From the NCBI GenBank assembly GCA_947247005.1, contig OX365956.1, forward strand, positions 69,501 to 133,500: a DNA stretch of 64,000 nt, in the 5' to 3' direction. The position numbers and the translations under genes are program-made. Under the pieces are notes generated by a model. It saw only the letters and a program-made list of their open reading frames with translations. It was not told the DNA's origin and ran no database searches. Positions 47,671 to 60,688 of the stretch are shown here, one piece after another; positions within the stretch are counted from its first letter, which is position 1; every line of letters begins with the position of its first letter. The DNA is from Spisula solida. Its lineage: Eukaryota; Mollusca; Bivalvia; Venerida; Mactridae.

Positions 47671-47875
47671 ATAAGGATTCTATTCTTGTGTTTTTGATGA
47701 AAGATCAGACACATTGAGAACTTTATTTGTTATTCTTGTTATTTGGTGCAAGGTAGTCTTGGAAAATTCCAATAATTATAAAGTTACACTTGATTGGCCG
47801 TTACATCTTATTTAAAACCAACATGCAGTTATCATTATATTTATAAACATTATGTTGTTTGCTAAAATATCTGTA
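47671..47875 (+). other. No feature recognised
   Basis: Unique spacer between two arrays. Confidence 0.5.
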
Positions 47876-50800
47876 GTATCTATAGAATCTGAAAGAGCTT
47901 GAGCCTGAGGACAGCAGGTTCTGTAGACTACTTTGCAGTATCTACAGGATTTGGAAGAGCTTGAGCCTGAGGACAGCAGGTTCTGTAGACTACTGTGTAG
48001 TATCTATAGGATCTGGAAGAGCTTGAGCCTGAGGACAGCAGGTACTGTAGACTACTGTGTAGTATGTATAGGATCTGGAAGAGCTTGAGCCTGAGGACAG
48101 CAGGTTCTGTAGACTACTGTGCAGTATGTATAGGATCTGGAAGAGCTTGAGCCTGAGGACAGCAGGTTCGTTCTGTAGACTACTGTGTAGTATCTATAGG
48201 ATCTGGAAGAGCTTGAGCCTGAGGACAGCAGGTTCTGTAGACTACTGTGTAGTATGTATAGGATCTGGAAGAGCTTGAGCCTGAGGACAGCAGGTTCTGT
48301 AAACTACTGTGGAGTATGTATAGGATCTGGAAGAGCTTGAGCCTGAGGACAGCAGGTTCTGTAGACTACTGTGCAGTATGTATAGGATCTGGAAGAGCTT
48401 GAGCCTGAGGACAGCAGGTTCTGTAAACTACTGTGTAGTATCTATAGGATCTGGAAGAGCTTGGGCCTAAGGACAGCAGGTTCTGTAGACTACTGTGTAG
48501 TATCTATATGATCTGGAAGAGCTTGAGCCTGAGGACAGCAGGTTCTGTAAACTACTGTGTAGTATGTATAGGATCTGGAAGAGCTTGAGCCTGAGGACAG
48601 CAGGTTCTGTAGACTACTGTGTAGTATCTATAGGATCTGGAAGAGCTTGAGCCTGAGGACAGCAGGTACTGTAGACTACTGTGTAGTATGTATAGGATCT
48701 GGAAGAGCTTGAGCCTGAGGACAGCAGGTTCTGTAGACTACTGTGCAGTATGTATAGGATCTGGAAGAGCTTGAGCCTGAGGACAGCAGGTTCGTTCTGT
48801 AGACTACTGTGTAGTATCTATAGGATCTGGAAGAGCTTGAGCCTGAGGACAGCAGGTTCTGTAGACTACTGTGTAGTATGTATAGGATCTGGAAGAGCTT
48901 GAGCCTGAGGACAGCAGGTTCTGTAAACTACTGTGGAGTATGTATAGGATCTGGAAGAGCTTGAGCCTGAGGACAGCAGGTTCTGTAGACTACTGTGCAG
49001 TATGTATAGGATCTGGAAGAGCTTGAGCCTGAGGACAGCAGGTTCTGTAAACTACTGTGTAGTATCTATAGGATCTGGAAGAGCTTGGGCCTAAGGACAG
49101 CAGGTTCTGTAGACTACTGTGTAGTATCTATATGATCTGGAAGAGCTTGAGCCTGAGGACAGCAGGTTCTGTAAACTACTGTGTAGTATGTATAGGATCT
49201 GGAAGAGCTTGAGCCTGAGGACAGCAGGTTCTGTAGACTACTGTGTAGTATGTATAGGATCTGGAAGAGCTTGAGCCTGAGGACAGCTGGTTCTGTAGAC
49301 TACTGTGTAGTATGTATAGGATCTGGAAGAGCTTGAGCCTGAGGACAGCAGGTTCTGTAGACTACTGTGTAGTATCTATAGGATCTGGAAGAGCTTGAGC
49401 CTGAGGACAGCAGGTTCTGTAAACTACTGTGTAGTATGTATAGGATCTGGAAGAGCTTGAGCCTGAGGACAGCTGGTTCTGTAGACTACTGTGTAGTATG
49501 TATAGGATCTGGAAGAGCTTGAGCATGAGGACAGCAGGTTCTGTAGACTACTGTGCAGTATGTATAGGATCTGGAAGAGCTTGAGCCTGAGGACAGCAGG
49601 TTCTGTAGACTACTGTGTAGTATCTATAGGATCTGGAAGAGCTTGAGCCTGAGGACAGCAGGTTCTGTAAACTACTGTGTAGTATCTATAGGATCTGGAA
49701 GAGCTTGAGTCTGAGGACAGCAGGTTCTGTAGACTACTGTGTAGTATGTATAGGATCTGGAAGAGCTTGAGCCTGAGGACAGCAGGTTCTGTAGACTACT
49801 GTGCAGTATCTATAGGATCTGGAAGAGCTTGAGCCTGAGGACAGCAGGTTCTGTAGACTACTGTGCAGTATCTATAGGATCTGGAAGAGCTTGAGCCTGA
49901 GGACAGCAGGTTCTGTAGACTACTGTGCAGTATCTATAGGATCAGGAAGAGCTTGAGCCTGAGGACAGCTGGTTCTGTAGACTACTGTGTAGTATGTATA
50001 GGATCTGGAAGAGCTTGAGCCTGAGGACAGCAGGTTATGTAGACTACTGTGCAGTATCTATAGGATCTGGAAGAGCTTGAGCCTGAGGACAGCAGGTACT
50101 GTAGACTACTGTGCAGTATCTATAGGATCTGGAAGAGCTTGAGCCTGAGGACAGCAGGTTCTGTAAACTACTGTAGTATGTATAGGATCTGGAAGAGCTT
50201 GAGCCTGAGGACAGCAGGTACTGTAGACTACTGTGTAGTATCTATAGGATCTGGAAGAGCTTGAGCCTGAGGACAGCAGGTTCTGTAGACTACTGTGTAG
50301 TATCTATAGGATCTGGAAGAGCTTGAGCCTGAGGACAGCAGGTTCTGTAAACTACTGTGTAGTATCTATAGGATCTGGAAGAGCTTGAGCCTGAGGACAG
50401 CAGGTTCTGTAGACTACTGTGCAGTATCTATAGGATCTGGAAGAGCTTGAGCCTGAGGACAGCAGGTACTGTAGACTACTGTGCAGTATCTATAGGATCT
50501 GGAAGAGCTTGAGCCTGAGGACAGCAGGTTCTTTAAACTTCTGTAGTATGTATAGGATCTGGAAGAGCTTGTGCCTGAGGACAGCAGGTACTGTAGACTA
50601 CTGTGTAGTATCTATAGGATCTGGAAGAGCTTGAGCCTGAGGACAGCAGGTTCTGTAAACTACTGTGTAGTATGTATAGGATCTGGAAGAGCTTGAGCCT
50701 GAGGACAGCAGGTTCTGTAGACTACTGTGCAGTATCTATAGGATCTGGAAGAGCTTGAGCCTGAGGACAGCAGGTTCTGTAAACTACTGTGTAGTATCTA

Positions 50801-51546
50801 TAGGATCTGGAAGAGCTTGAGCCTGAGGACAGCAGGTTCTGTAAACTACTGTGTAGTATCTATAGGATCTGGAAGAGCTTGAGCCTGAGGACAGCAGGTT
50901 CTGTAGACTACTGTGTAGTATCTATAGGATCTGGAAGAGCTTGAGCCTGAGGACAGCAGGTTCTGTAAACTACTGTGTAGTATCTATAGGATCTGGAAGA
51001 GCTTGAGCCTGAGGACAGCAGGAACTGTAGACTACTGTGCAGTATCTATAGGATCTGGAAGAGCTTGAGCCTGAGGACAGCAGGTTCTGTAGACTACTGT
51101 GCAGTATCTACAGGATTTGGAAGAGCTTGAGCCTGAGGACAGCAGGTTCTGTAAACTACTGTGCAGTATCTACAGGATTTGGAAGAGCTTGAGCCTGAGG
51201 ACAGCAGGTTCTGTAGACTACTTTGCAGTATCTACAGGATTTGGAAGAGCTTGAGCCTGAGGACAGCAGGTTCTGTAGACTACTGTGTAGTATCTATAGG
51301 ATCTGGAAGAGCTTGAGCCTGAGGACAGCAGGTACTGTAGACTACTGTGTAGTATGTATAGGATCTGGAAGAGCTTGAGCTTGAGGACAGCAGGTTCTGT
51401 AAACTACTGTGTAGTATGTATAGGATCTGGAAGAGCTTGAGCTTGAGGACAGCAGGTTCTGTAAACTACTGTGTAGTATGTATAGGATCTGGAAGAGCTT
51501 GAGCCTAAGGACAGCAGGTTCTGTAGACTACTGTGTAGTATCTTGT
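47876..51546 (+). repeat. 62-bp minisatellite, about 59 copies, with higher-order repeats
   Basis: GGATCTGGAAGAGCTTGAGC, CTGAGGACAGCAGGTTCTGT and AGACTACTGTGTAGTATCTA recur every 62 bp. Rare variants recur exactly 624 bp apart (GGTTCGTTC at 48165/48789, GGAGTATG at 48311/48935, GGGCCTAAGG at 48463/49087), showing duplication of a ten-unit block. A six-unit block is repeated near 50171/50541 (370 bp). The ACAGGATTTGG edge variant occurs at both array ends. Confidence 0.96.
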
Positions 51547-52978
51547 AAACACATTATTTTATGGCATTTTCTGAGGTGTTTGCCTAATCACCCTTGGTTA
51601 AAATCTTCAAACAATGTACTACTGTCAGATACCACAGTCGAGCAGCTGCTGTTCTAAAGTCAATTTAATTCAACAAATGGTTTATAATAACCGGAAGTGG
51701 GGAGGGGGGGGGGGGGTGAATTGTACCTGTAAAAATCATTAGATATCCCAATCATTAATTATTCTACCATCTCTAACAGTCATCAATGTTTACCTCCTGG
51801 ATAGTGGAGGGGTTTGAATTGTGGTTTATCAAACATATATGTTCAATTCATTTAGACTATGTAAACACATCGTGCTAACTGTGAATATTATCCGGTAGTC
51901 ATTCCTAAATAATTCTCCAGAGTTTCTTCATCTTAAAACTTCTTGAATTGTTCTAAAGTTGACACAAACAATTAAACTAGTGATACAATGATAAATTATC
52001 GTGCCTAGAATATCATCTCAATATTGTAATATTGATGTGTCTCCTTGCCAACCAGAAAAATACATAACTTACACAAAAAATAATTAAAATATATTTCTAG
52101 TTTTGTTTGCTATCATTCATTGGATGGTGCATTGACGCAGTTGCATTGCCTATTGCGTCACACAAGAACTAGTTTTAAATTGTCATGGATACATTTAAAC
52201 TATTTAAGTGCAGGATGATGGCTTGTATCCGTATATATGGTGAATGGGTTCAACTCTCAGTTTGTGTGTGACTGTCATTAGAAGATATTTCAAGGAACTA
52301 TGACACTGTAGAAAACACATCTTGACAATGTGGATATAGTATTTTGATGGTAATGATCTAAGCTTTTAGATGAAGAAACATTATTATCGTCAATAAAATT
52401 GTCTTCAACATGACAATAATTTGGTGAAATAATGCATGCTTGCTCAAAATACTTTGCATTTTTCTTGGAAATTATGTTTCTATACATGATAAAAAAGTTA
52501 ATTAGAACAAATCCTGAATAAACTAAAATCATTATAAATAAGAAGTGTTTTATCTTGATTTCTTGAATAGTAAATGAGGCATTCATTGGTAAAACACATT
52601 ACACTGAGTGGTGGTAGCCATCCTGTGCTTGTGATGTAGGGATATGATAACACCACAGATGTACCTGTGGAGTCTGAGTGACCTGTGATCATACACATGT
52701 ACACTTATCTTCATTTAATTTACATCTTACTGATAAAAACATAATCCAAGTACCAGAAGCAAGGCTTGTATTAAGAATATGCTATGTTCTCCTTGAGACA
52801 TGGAAGCTTTACAGCAGTATTGTATTAAACTATTGGTCTGTTAGAATGATTCTCACTGTTTTACTCAGGAAAACATACTTTCAAACCTAGAACTTACATG
52901 ATGCTTGTTTGAACTAGTTAGGGCATTATTGTTAATGTTGAAAGATTTCTGTGAGATTTATGTGATGTTTCCAAGAGC
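51547..52978 (+). other. No gene recognised; G run
   Basis: Unique AT-rich sequence with a GGGGAGGGGGGGGG run near 51700. The 98- and 68-codon minus ORFs at 52290-52704 have no recognisable domain. Confidence 0.5.
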
Positions 52979-53212
52979 TTATCATGCCATGCTCTCAGTA
53001 ATCAAACAGTTCTGTCCACACAGAATCATGCCATGCTCTCAGTAATCAAACATGTTCTGTCCACACAGAATCATGCCATGCTCTCAGTAATCAAACATGT
53101 TCTGTCCACACAGAATCATGCCATGCTCTCAGTAATCAAACACGTTCTGTACACACAGAATTATGCCATGCTCTCAGTAATCTAACACGTTTAGTCCATA
53201 CAGAGCTACTTC
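52979..53212 (+). repeat. 45-bp minisatellite, about 5 copies
   Basis: ATCATGCCATGCTCTCAGTA, ATCAAACATGTTCTGTCCAC and ACAGA recur every 44-45 bp; the last copy is the most diverged. Confidence 0.93.
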
Positions 53213-53534
53213 AATAAACATCCAGTAAATGTCCCCTTGTCACCCACTGGCGACTATCCAATCAAACACCTTTGAAGTAAGGCAAATTGCTGGTAGCAAG
53301 AATCAGTTTCTAATCCAATATAGTTTTCTGGGGAAAAACAATTTAATAACATTTTCTAACATTGGTAGACTAATTGGCCAGGAGAAGTCATGTAAGTTTA
53401 ATGCTTTCATAGTGATTGACAAACTTATTGATTATTGAAACAATTGTTTCTTTGTTGCTTTGAGTTCAAGCATCAAAACATACCTTAGGTTTCCTAAGTT
53501 CAAGGAGTTAATGCATTGTCTTGAAAACCTTATC
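53213..53534 (+). other. No feature recognised
   Basis: Unique sequence with a 69-codon ORF of no recognisable kind. Confidence 0.5.
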
Positions 53535-56255
53535 ATCATGTTTCTTTGGTTTTAGAGCAATGCCTTTTGTCAACATAGGTAACATGAACACCTTATCATC
53601 ATGTTCCTTTGGCTATAGAGCAGTGCCTTTTGTCAACATAGGTTACATGAACACCTTATAATCATGTTCCTTTGGCTATAGAGCAATGCCTTTTGTCAAC
53701 ATAGGTTACATGAACACCTTATAATCATGTTCCTTTGGCTATAGAGCAATGCCTTTTGTCAACATAGGTTACATGAACACCTTATAATCATGTTCCTTTG
53801 GCTATAGAGCAATGCCTTTTGTCAACATAGGTTACATGAACACCTAATCATCATGTTCCTTTGGCTATAGAGCAGTGCCTTTTGTCAGCATAGGTTACAT
53901 GAACACCTTATAATCATGTTCCTTTGGCTATAGAGCAATGCCTTTTGTCAACATAGGTTACATGAACACCTTATAATCATGTTCCTTTGGCTATAGAGCA
54001 ATGCCTTTTGTCAACATAGGTTAAGTGAATACCTAATCATCATGTTCCTTTGGCTATAGAGCAATGCCTTTTGTCAACATAGGTTACATGAACACCTAAT
54101 CATCATGTTCCTTTGGCTATAGAGCAATGCCTTTTGTCAACATAGGTTACATGAACACCTTATAATCATGTTCCTTTGGCTATAGAGCAATGCCTTTTGT
54201 CAACATAGGTTACATGAACACCTAATCATCATGTTCCTTTGGCTATAGAGCAGTGCCTTTTGTCAGCATAGGTTACATGAATACCTTATCATCATGTTCC
54301 TTTGGCTATAGAGCAATGCCTTTTGTCAACATAGGTTAAGTGAATACCTAATCATCATGTTCCTTTGGCTATAGAGCAATGCCTTTTGTCAACATAGGTT
54401 AAGTGAATACCTAATCATCATGTTCCTTTGGCTATAGAGCAATGCCTTTTGTCAACATAGGTTAAGTGAATACCTAATCATCATGTTCCTTTGGCTATAG
54501 AGCAGTGCCTTTTGTCAGCATAGGTTACATGAACACCTTATAATCATGTTCCTTTGGCTATAGAGCAATGCCTTTTGTCAACATAGGTTACATGAACACC
54601 TAATCATCATGTTCCTTTGGCTATAGAGCAGTGCCTTTTGTCAGCATAGGTTACATGAACACCTTATAATCATGTTCCTTTGGCTATAGAGCAATGCCTT
54701 TTGTCAACATAGGTTACATGAACACCTAATCATCATGTTCCTTTGGCTATAGAGCAGTGCCTTTTGTCAGCATAGGTTACATGAACACCTTATAATCATG
54801 TTCCTTTGGCTATAGAGCAATGCCTTTTGTCAGCATAGGTTACATGAACACCTTATAATCATGTTCCTTTGGCTATAGAGCAATGCCTTTTGTCAACATA
54901 GGTTAAGTGAATACCTAATCATCATGTTCCTTTGGCTATAGAGCAGTGCCTTTTGTCAACATAGGTTACATAAACACCTTATCATCATGTTCCTTTGGCT
55001 ATAGAGCAATGCCTTTTGTCAACATAGGTTACATAAACACCTAATCATCATGATCCTTTGGCTATAGAGCAATGCCTTTTGTCAACATAGGTTACATAAA
55101 CACCTTATAATCATGTTCCTTTGGCTATAGAGCAATGCCTTTTGTCAACATAGGTTAAGTGAATACCTAATCATCATGTTCCTTTGGCTATAGAGCAATG
55201 CCTTTTGTCAACATAGGTTACATGAACACCTTATAATCATGTTCCTTTGGCTATAGAGCAATGCCTTTTGTCAACATAGGTTAAGTGAATACCTAATCAT
55301 CATGTTCCTTTGGCTATAGAGCAATGCCTTTTGTCAACATAGGTTACATAAACACCTAATCATCATGTTCCTTTGGCTATAGAGCAATGCCTTTTGTCAA
55401 CATAGGTTACATAAACACCTAATCATCATGTTCCTTTGGCTATAGAGCAATGCCTTTTGTCAACATAGGTTACATGAACACCTTATAATCATGTTCCTTT
55501 GGCTATAGAGCAATGCCTTTTGTCAACATAGGTTAAGTGAATACCTAATCATCATGTTCCTTTGGCTATAGAGCAGTGCCTTTTGTCAACATAGGTTACA
55601 TAAACACCTTATCATCATGTTCCTTTGGCTATAGAGCAATGCCTTTTGTCAACATAGGTTAAGTGAATACCTAATCATCATGTTCCTTTGGCTATAGAGC
55701 AATGCCTTTTGTCAACATAGGTTACATGAACACCTTATAATCATGTTCCTTTGGCTATAGAGCAATGCCTTTTGTCAACATAGGTTAAGTGAATACCTAA
55801 TCATCATGTTCCTTTGGCTATAGAGCAGTGCCTTTTGTCAACATAGGTTACATGAACACCTTATCATCATGTTCCTTTGGCTATAGAGCAGTGCCTTTTG
55901 TCAACATAGGTTACATAAACACCTAATCATCATGTTCCTTTGGCTATAGAGCAATGCCTTTTGTCAACATAGGTTACATAAACACCTAATCATCATGTTC
56001 CTTTGGCTATAGAGCAATGCCTTTTGTCAACATAGGTTACATAAACACCTTATCATCATGTTCCTTTGGCTATAGAGCAATGCCTTTTGTCAACATAGGT
56101 TAAGTGAATACCTAATCATCATGTTCCTTTGGCTATAGAGCAGTGCCTTTTGTCAACATAGGTTAAGTGAATACCTAATCATCATGTTCCTTTGGCTATA
56201 GAGCAATGCCTTTTGTCAACATAGGTTACATGAACACCTTATAATCATGTTCATA
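53535..56255 (+). repeat. 63-bp minisatellite, about 43 copies
   Basis: ATGTTCCTTTGGCTATAGAG, CAATGCCTTTTGTCAACATA and GGTTACATGAACACCTTATA recur every 63 bp. Linked variants (GTGCC with GTCAGC; TTAAGTGAATACC; ACATAAACACC) move together, so two- to four-unit blocks were copied. Confidence 0.95.
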
Positions 56256-56649
56256 CGGCAGTGGAAAGACTATGTGCTCATGGCTCTTGTATTAGCTTGT
56301 TGTAATGCGGCTTACAAGAATGCATTTGGTTGGTTTATGTTACTGTGTTGCAATGTAATTTATATGGAGTATGAATATAGAGAAGTGTGTGTAGAGTAAT
56401 TGCTGTTTCTTGCAACAACACCTTGGCAGCTATAACAAGCTTTTAATTTGTATATGTGGGTTGTAGGAGTATATATTATTTATTATTCCGCGACACTATT
56501 AACACTGTTATGTGAATAGTATTACCATTACTGTAATGGTTATATATATTTATGGTCAATAGTTCAATGGAATTACAGATTAAAGTACAGAGACGGACCT
56601 TGTTTCAGAACAAATCTATCCATACATTCCCGGTGCTATATTTTATTAC
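56256..56649 (+). other. No feature recognised
   Basis: Unique AT-rich intronic sequence. Confidence 0.5.
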
Positions 56650-57027
56650 AGTCCCACATTGTGTCAGCCACATGAATGTTAGAGGCTGATTATTACAGTC
56701 TCACATTGTGTCAGCCACATGAATGCTACAGGCTGATTATAACAGTCTCACATTGTGTCAGCCACATGAATGATACAGGCTGATTATTACAGTCTCACAT
56801 TGTGTCAGTCACATGAATGCTACAGGCTGATTATTACAGTCTCACATTGTGTCAGCCACATGAATGCTACAGGCTGATTATTACAGTCTCACATTGTGTC
56901 AGCCACATGAATGCTACAGGCTGATTATTACAGTCTCACATTGTGTCAGCCACATAAATGCTACAGGCTGATTATTACAGTCTCACATTGTGTCAGCCAC
57001 ATGAATGCTACAGGCTGATTATTAGTT
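56650..57027 (+). repeat. 47-bp minisatellite, 8 copies
   Basis: TCACATTGTGTCAGCCACAT, GAATGCTACAGGCTGATTAT and TACAGTC recur every 47 bp with few substitutions. Confidence 0.95.
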
Positions 57028-58304
57028 TATTGTAGATGTTTCAATTACCATGTTATAGAAAATTAACAGAGCTTGTGACATTATAGTAACCATTTTCTCC
57101 AGTAGTTGATGTTATATATGTCAACTTATGAGTTTTGATTTTGTGTGTAGATGGTCTGACAGAGTGTTTTATATAAACTACTGGTCTGACAGAGTGTTTT
57201 ATATTAACTACTGGTACTGAAGTTAATTAGTAACTATATAATTATATTATATTACTTTAATACATCTGTTTCCAATTAATGAGTATGTGATATTGACAGA
57301 ACAAAATGGTTACTGACAAACTCAATCAAGATTGATTAAACTAGTGGGTTAACAAGGTTTTTCTTTGATTTGCCCCAATTTGACCAGATGACAGAGTGTT
57401 TAGCCTAGTTGTATATCAATGTAATTGGTTCCCTTAAATAGAAATTAACTGGGGGGGGGGGGGTTGTGACAATATTACCTGTTTCTTTATAAAGGTGAAA
57501 TAGTGCATATATAGGAATACAGTTCATCTATTATGTATAAACATTTAGGTGATTGATTGTTTGACCAGAGTCAGTATAATTCTACTGGTCAGAAGACATG
57601 GAAAGTATATTTAAAAGGATTAATACTTTTTCAATTGTTTATCTCTCGAGTTAGCTGTCATTAAACCTAATTAATTAGTAACTGAACTGATTTTTGGACA
57701 TTACAGAATTATTTTTTGTTGTTTTGTCAGTCACATGCAGGATTGTGGGGACATTGCTTTATCCATGTTGATTAGTCTGTTGGTCAGTCTAGCAGTGGAC
57801 CGTTTAACCTTGTCTGATTGATAATTGAATCAATTCCAGCCACAAAATATATTCTAGAATCTTATTGACACTTGTCCTGCATGGCACATTCATCTTTTCC
57901 TAGATAGCTTCACTGGAACTAGCCATTTCTTTTTGTTTCCACCATGTTTCATAAACAAGCACTTATCATGTTGATAAATGGAATTTCTGGTTTATTAGGT
58001 TCAATATCATGATTTATTAGATGATATAAATCTTATTGATAAAATTATCTACATAAATTGAGAGAAAAACTCAGAAAATGATCCAACAGACAGATCTATT
58101 CAGCACATTTCAATCTATTTCTCTCCAAGCTGATAATGTCCACAGATTTAATGACTCGGTGCTATTTGTACTATTGGTGTATCCTACTATGGAAATATTT
58201 GCTCAATTTATCAGTGGTCAACTTTTGCATTTCTTTCCAAATGATTATAATGAAAAGACCTTGTTATTTGAATCACCTGATGTAGTTACAGAGTATACTT
58301 ACAT
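57028..58304 (+). other. No gene recognised
   Basis: Contains a two-copy GGTCTGACAGAGTGTTTTAT duplication (about 57151-57210) and a 13-G run near 57450. The 84-codon ORF at 58078-58332 runs into the next array and has no domain. Confidence 0.5.
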
Positions 58305-58760
58305 AAATTACCTCCCCTTATCTGTGCATTAGTACAAAATTACCTCCCCTATGTCTGAGTATTGATATATGAATGCCTTCGCCTTATTTCAGTTTTTCAT
58401 ATGAATTATCTCCCCTATTTGAGTTTTAATATATAAATTATTTCCTCATATCTAATTATTAATACATGAATTACCTCCCCTTACCAGTATATAAATTACC
58501 TCCCCTTACCAGTATATAAATTACCTCCCCTTACCAGTATATAAATTACCTCCCCTTACTAGTATATAAATTACTGCCCTTACCAGTATATAAATTACCT
58601 CACCTTACCAGTATATAAATAACCTCCCCTTACCAGTATATAAATTACCTTACCTTACCAGTATATAAATAACCTCCCCTTACCAGTATTTAAATTACCT
58701 CCCCTTACCAGTATATAAATTACCTCCCCTTACCAGTATATAAATTACCTCCCTTTACAA
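58305..58760 (+). repeat. 25-bp minisatellite, about 12 copies plus degenerate edge
   Basis: AATTACCTCCCCTTACCAGT then ATATA. Between 58305 and 58470 the motif is degenerate and widely spaced (TTACCTCCCCT, TTATCTCCCCT), then becomes a regular array: possible visible seed and expansion. Confidence 0.92.
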
Positions 58761-60405
58761 GAATGTTATTATGTAAATAACTTCCCCTTTCACATATATA
58801 CTCCCTGTAATTTACCCCAAATTAGTAATATTAATTCAATATATCCATAGTATAGTACATACAGATAAAGACAGAATGTCACAAAGCGTGCATGTAATGA
58901 GATCTTGTATGATATAGACAGATAAAAACATGATTTATTGTTTCTATTGTACTTTATCATTCTTCATATATCAGACAATATGGGAATGTCTGGAAAAACA
59001 TGCATTCAGATAGAAATCTTCCCCTTCCCAGTGCTTTATTTCTGTGGTTGTACATGTCATTGATTCAAGTTTGTACTTCATCAATATTTCATTGTTTAAG
59101 GCATTTGTTAATATACTTAATTGTTATTATCTTGGAATCTGATTTGAATTGCTCATCAGGCAATGTCGTATTTTATTTCTAATTGATTAATGAGATTGGT
59201 GGGTCTCTTAGTTAATTGATTGATAAATTATTAACTTTTTTAAACTGTTATTACTTTATATTATAGAAACATAGCTTAAACTTGTTGTTATTAATTAGAT
59301 ACTTAGGTGTAAAACTCTTTGTTAATTGAGTATTTTATAACCTGGTATCCTGTGTTTGTACTTGATTGTTAATGTAACCACTTCAAGGAAGAGGGTGTAT
59401 ATTGTTTTGCACTTGTTGTTTGTCTATTAGGTAAAATGTTTCTGATGCATAACTATAAGATTAGAACGGTTTGTCCATAAGGATCCTCAAAATTGATATG
59501 AAACAAATGGTTACAATCAGATTGATTTATTCAGTATTTAAGGTCTGTAGGTAAAAGGTCAAACCCACTGGTACATTGGATATAAATTACTATTTGGCTG
59601 CCTTGGGGTAGAGGATAAAAGTTTTACAGACATTTCTTATGCAGTATATGTGTCAGCTTGAAAAGAATGCCAAACTCATTTTGATGATCATTTAAAACTT
59701 TACAGCCGATGGTGCATGTTAGAATAATTGACACTTAAAAATAATTGTAGTATTTATGTTTTTAACTTGTTTTGTCCATTATTTCAAATCAGTGTAGTAA
59801 TTGTCACTAACTGTTTATTACACGACTCATAGTTAAATGGAAGAATTTTGTAACATAATTTAGTTACAGAATTGGTTAAATGGAAGAACTTTGTAACATG
59901 TCAGTCGTAAATTGTTTAGCTAGTTGAAAAATACATGTACAAATAAATGAAACTAAATGACTTTGCAAACAATAAAAATGAGGAAGAAATGATAGATCCA
60001 GTACTCATAGATCTCAGGGCTTTTTTATTGCTCTATACAAAGGGCCGAATATCAGCTGCTTCACAATTCCGTATCGGCTCCATTCACAATTGTCTAACGG
60101 CATCTTTCACAACCAGAAACGGCGTGACTCTGTTTATTACAAAATCAGCCTTTATTATAATTTAAAAAAACAACAATTAGAAAATTATTAATTTGGACAA
60201 AATGAATAAGAAAAAAAAACTAGGTGAAATAAAAAGAAATTCTCAATTAAGATTTATAACTTATTAAAAAAGACAGACAAATTATATAAATGATGATACA
60301 GATAATATATTACTATAAGTGGGATAAAAAGAAATGAAAATAAACTATAATGAAGAAGCTTATAAATAAGATAGTGACTATTTGATAAAGGTATACAAAC
60401 CGTAC
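58761..60405 (+). other. No gene recognised; receptor intron 5' part
   Basis: Mostly unique sequence. GTTAAATGGAAGAA is duplicated near 59832-59890. A stretch at about 59465-59640 may be a decayed relative of the dispersed repeat at 22825 (GGTAAAAGGTCAAACC). A/T runs are common near 60165-60240. The 60- and 72-codon ORFs have no domain. Confidence 0.45.
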
Positions 60406-60688
60406 CATATATTTCCACAACCATTCCAAATGGCATGACGATGATTGAAACAAGGAAGTCAGCTATAGCAAGAGACATAAGAAAGTAGTTGGTCATATTC
60501 TGTAGTCTCCGTTCTGAACATACAGCTAGACAGACAAGTAAATTGCCTACAGCTGTACATAATATAATCAGTATAAGGAATAGTAGACCCCATTTGTAGC
60601 TGACTGACAGTGGCTCTATGTCAGGGTTACAAGTTTGATTGAAACATGTCAAGTTAATCTCACCATAACTTTCATTTAAATCACTCAT
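60406..60688 (-). CDS. HTR2: 5-HT2-type serotonin receptor, exon 1 (residues 1-95)
   Basis: First coding exon: 94 codons plus one base, donor TATATG|GTACGG on the minus strand. The ATG at 60686-60688 is chosen because an in-frame TGA lies two codons upstream (60692-60694) and an A is at -3. The extracellular N-terminus (about 32 residues) has three N-glycosylation sequons (Asn5, Asn12, Asn17) and no obvious signal peptide. TM1 contains GNLLV (Asn49, 1.50). TM2 runs from NYFLMSLAIADFLVS to VMPFGMVVEIYG, with Asp77 (2.50). Splicing to 30925 completes EIYGYFPLGAEYC. A break after TM2 matches my recollection of intron placement in vertebrate 5-HT2 genes. If unspliced, the frame would run on to 60254 as intron read-through. 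Confidence 0.88.

Noticed and set aside
53535..56255. Repeat motif AGCAATGCCTTTTGTC as a source from the missing PSMD1 exon (PEQCPSVVS)
   Set aside because: The translation does not match beyond Gln-Cys and the unit contains TAG; coincidence.
60254..60405. Extension of the receptor exon 1 reading frame (TVCIPLSNSHY and onward)
   Set aside because: Reads past a good GT donor at 60405/60404 into intron; splicing to 30925 restores the conserved TM3 start.
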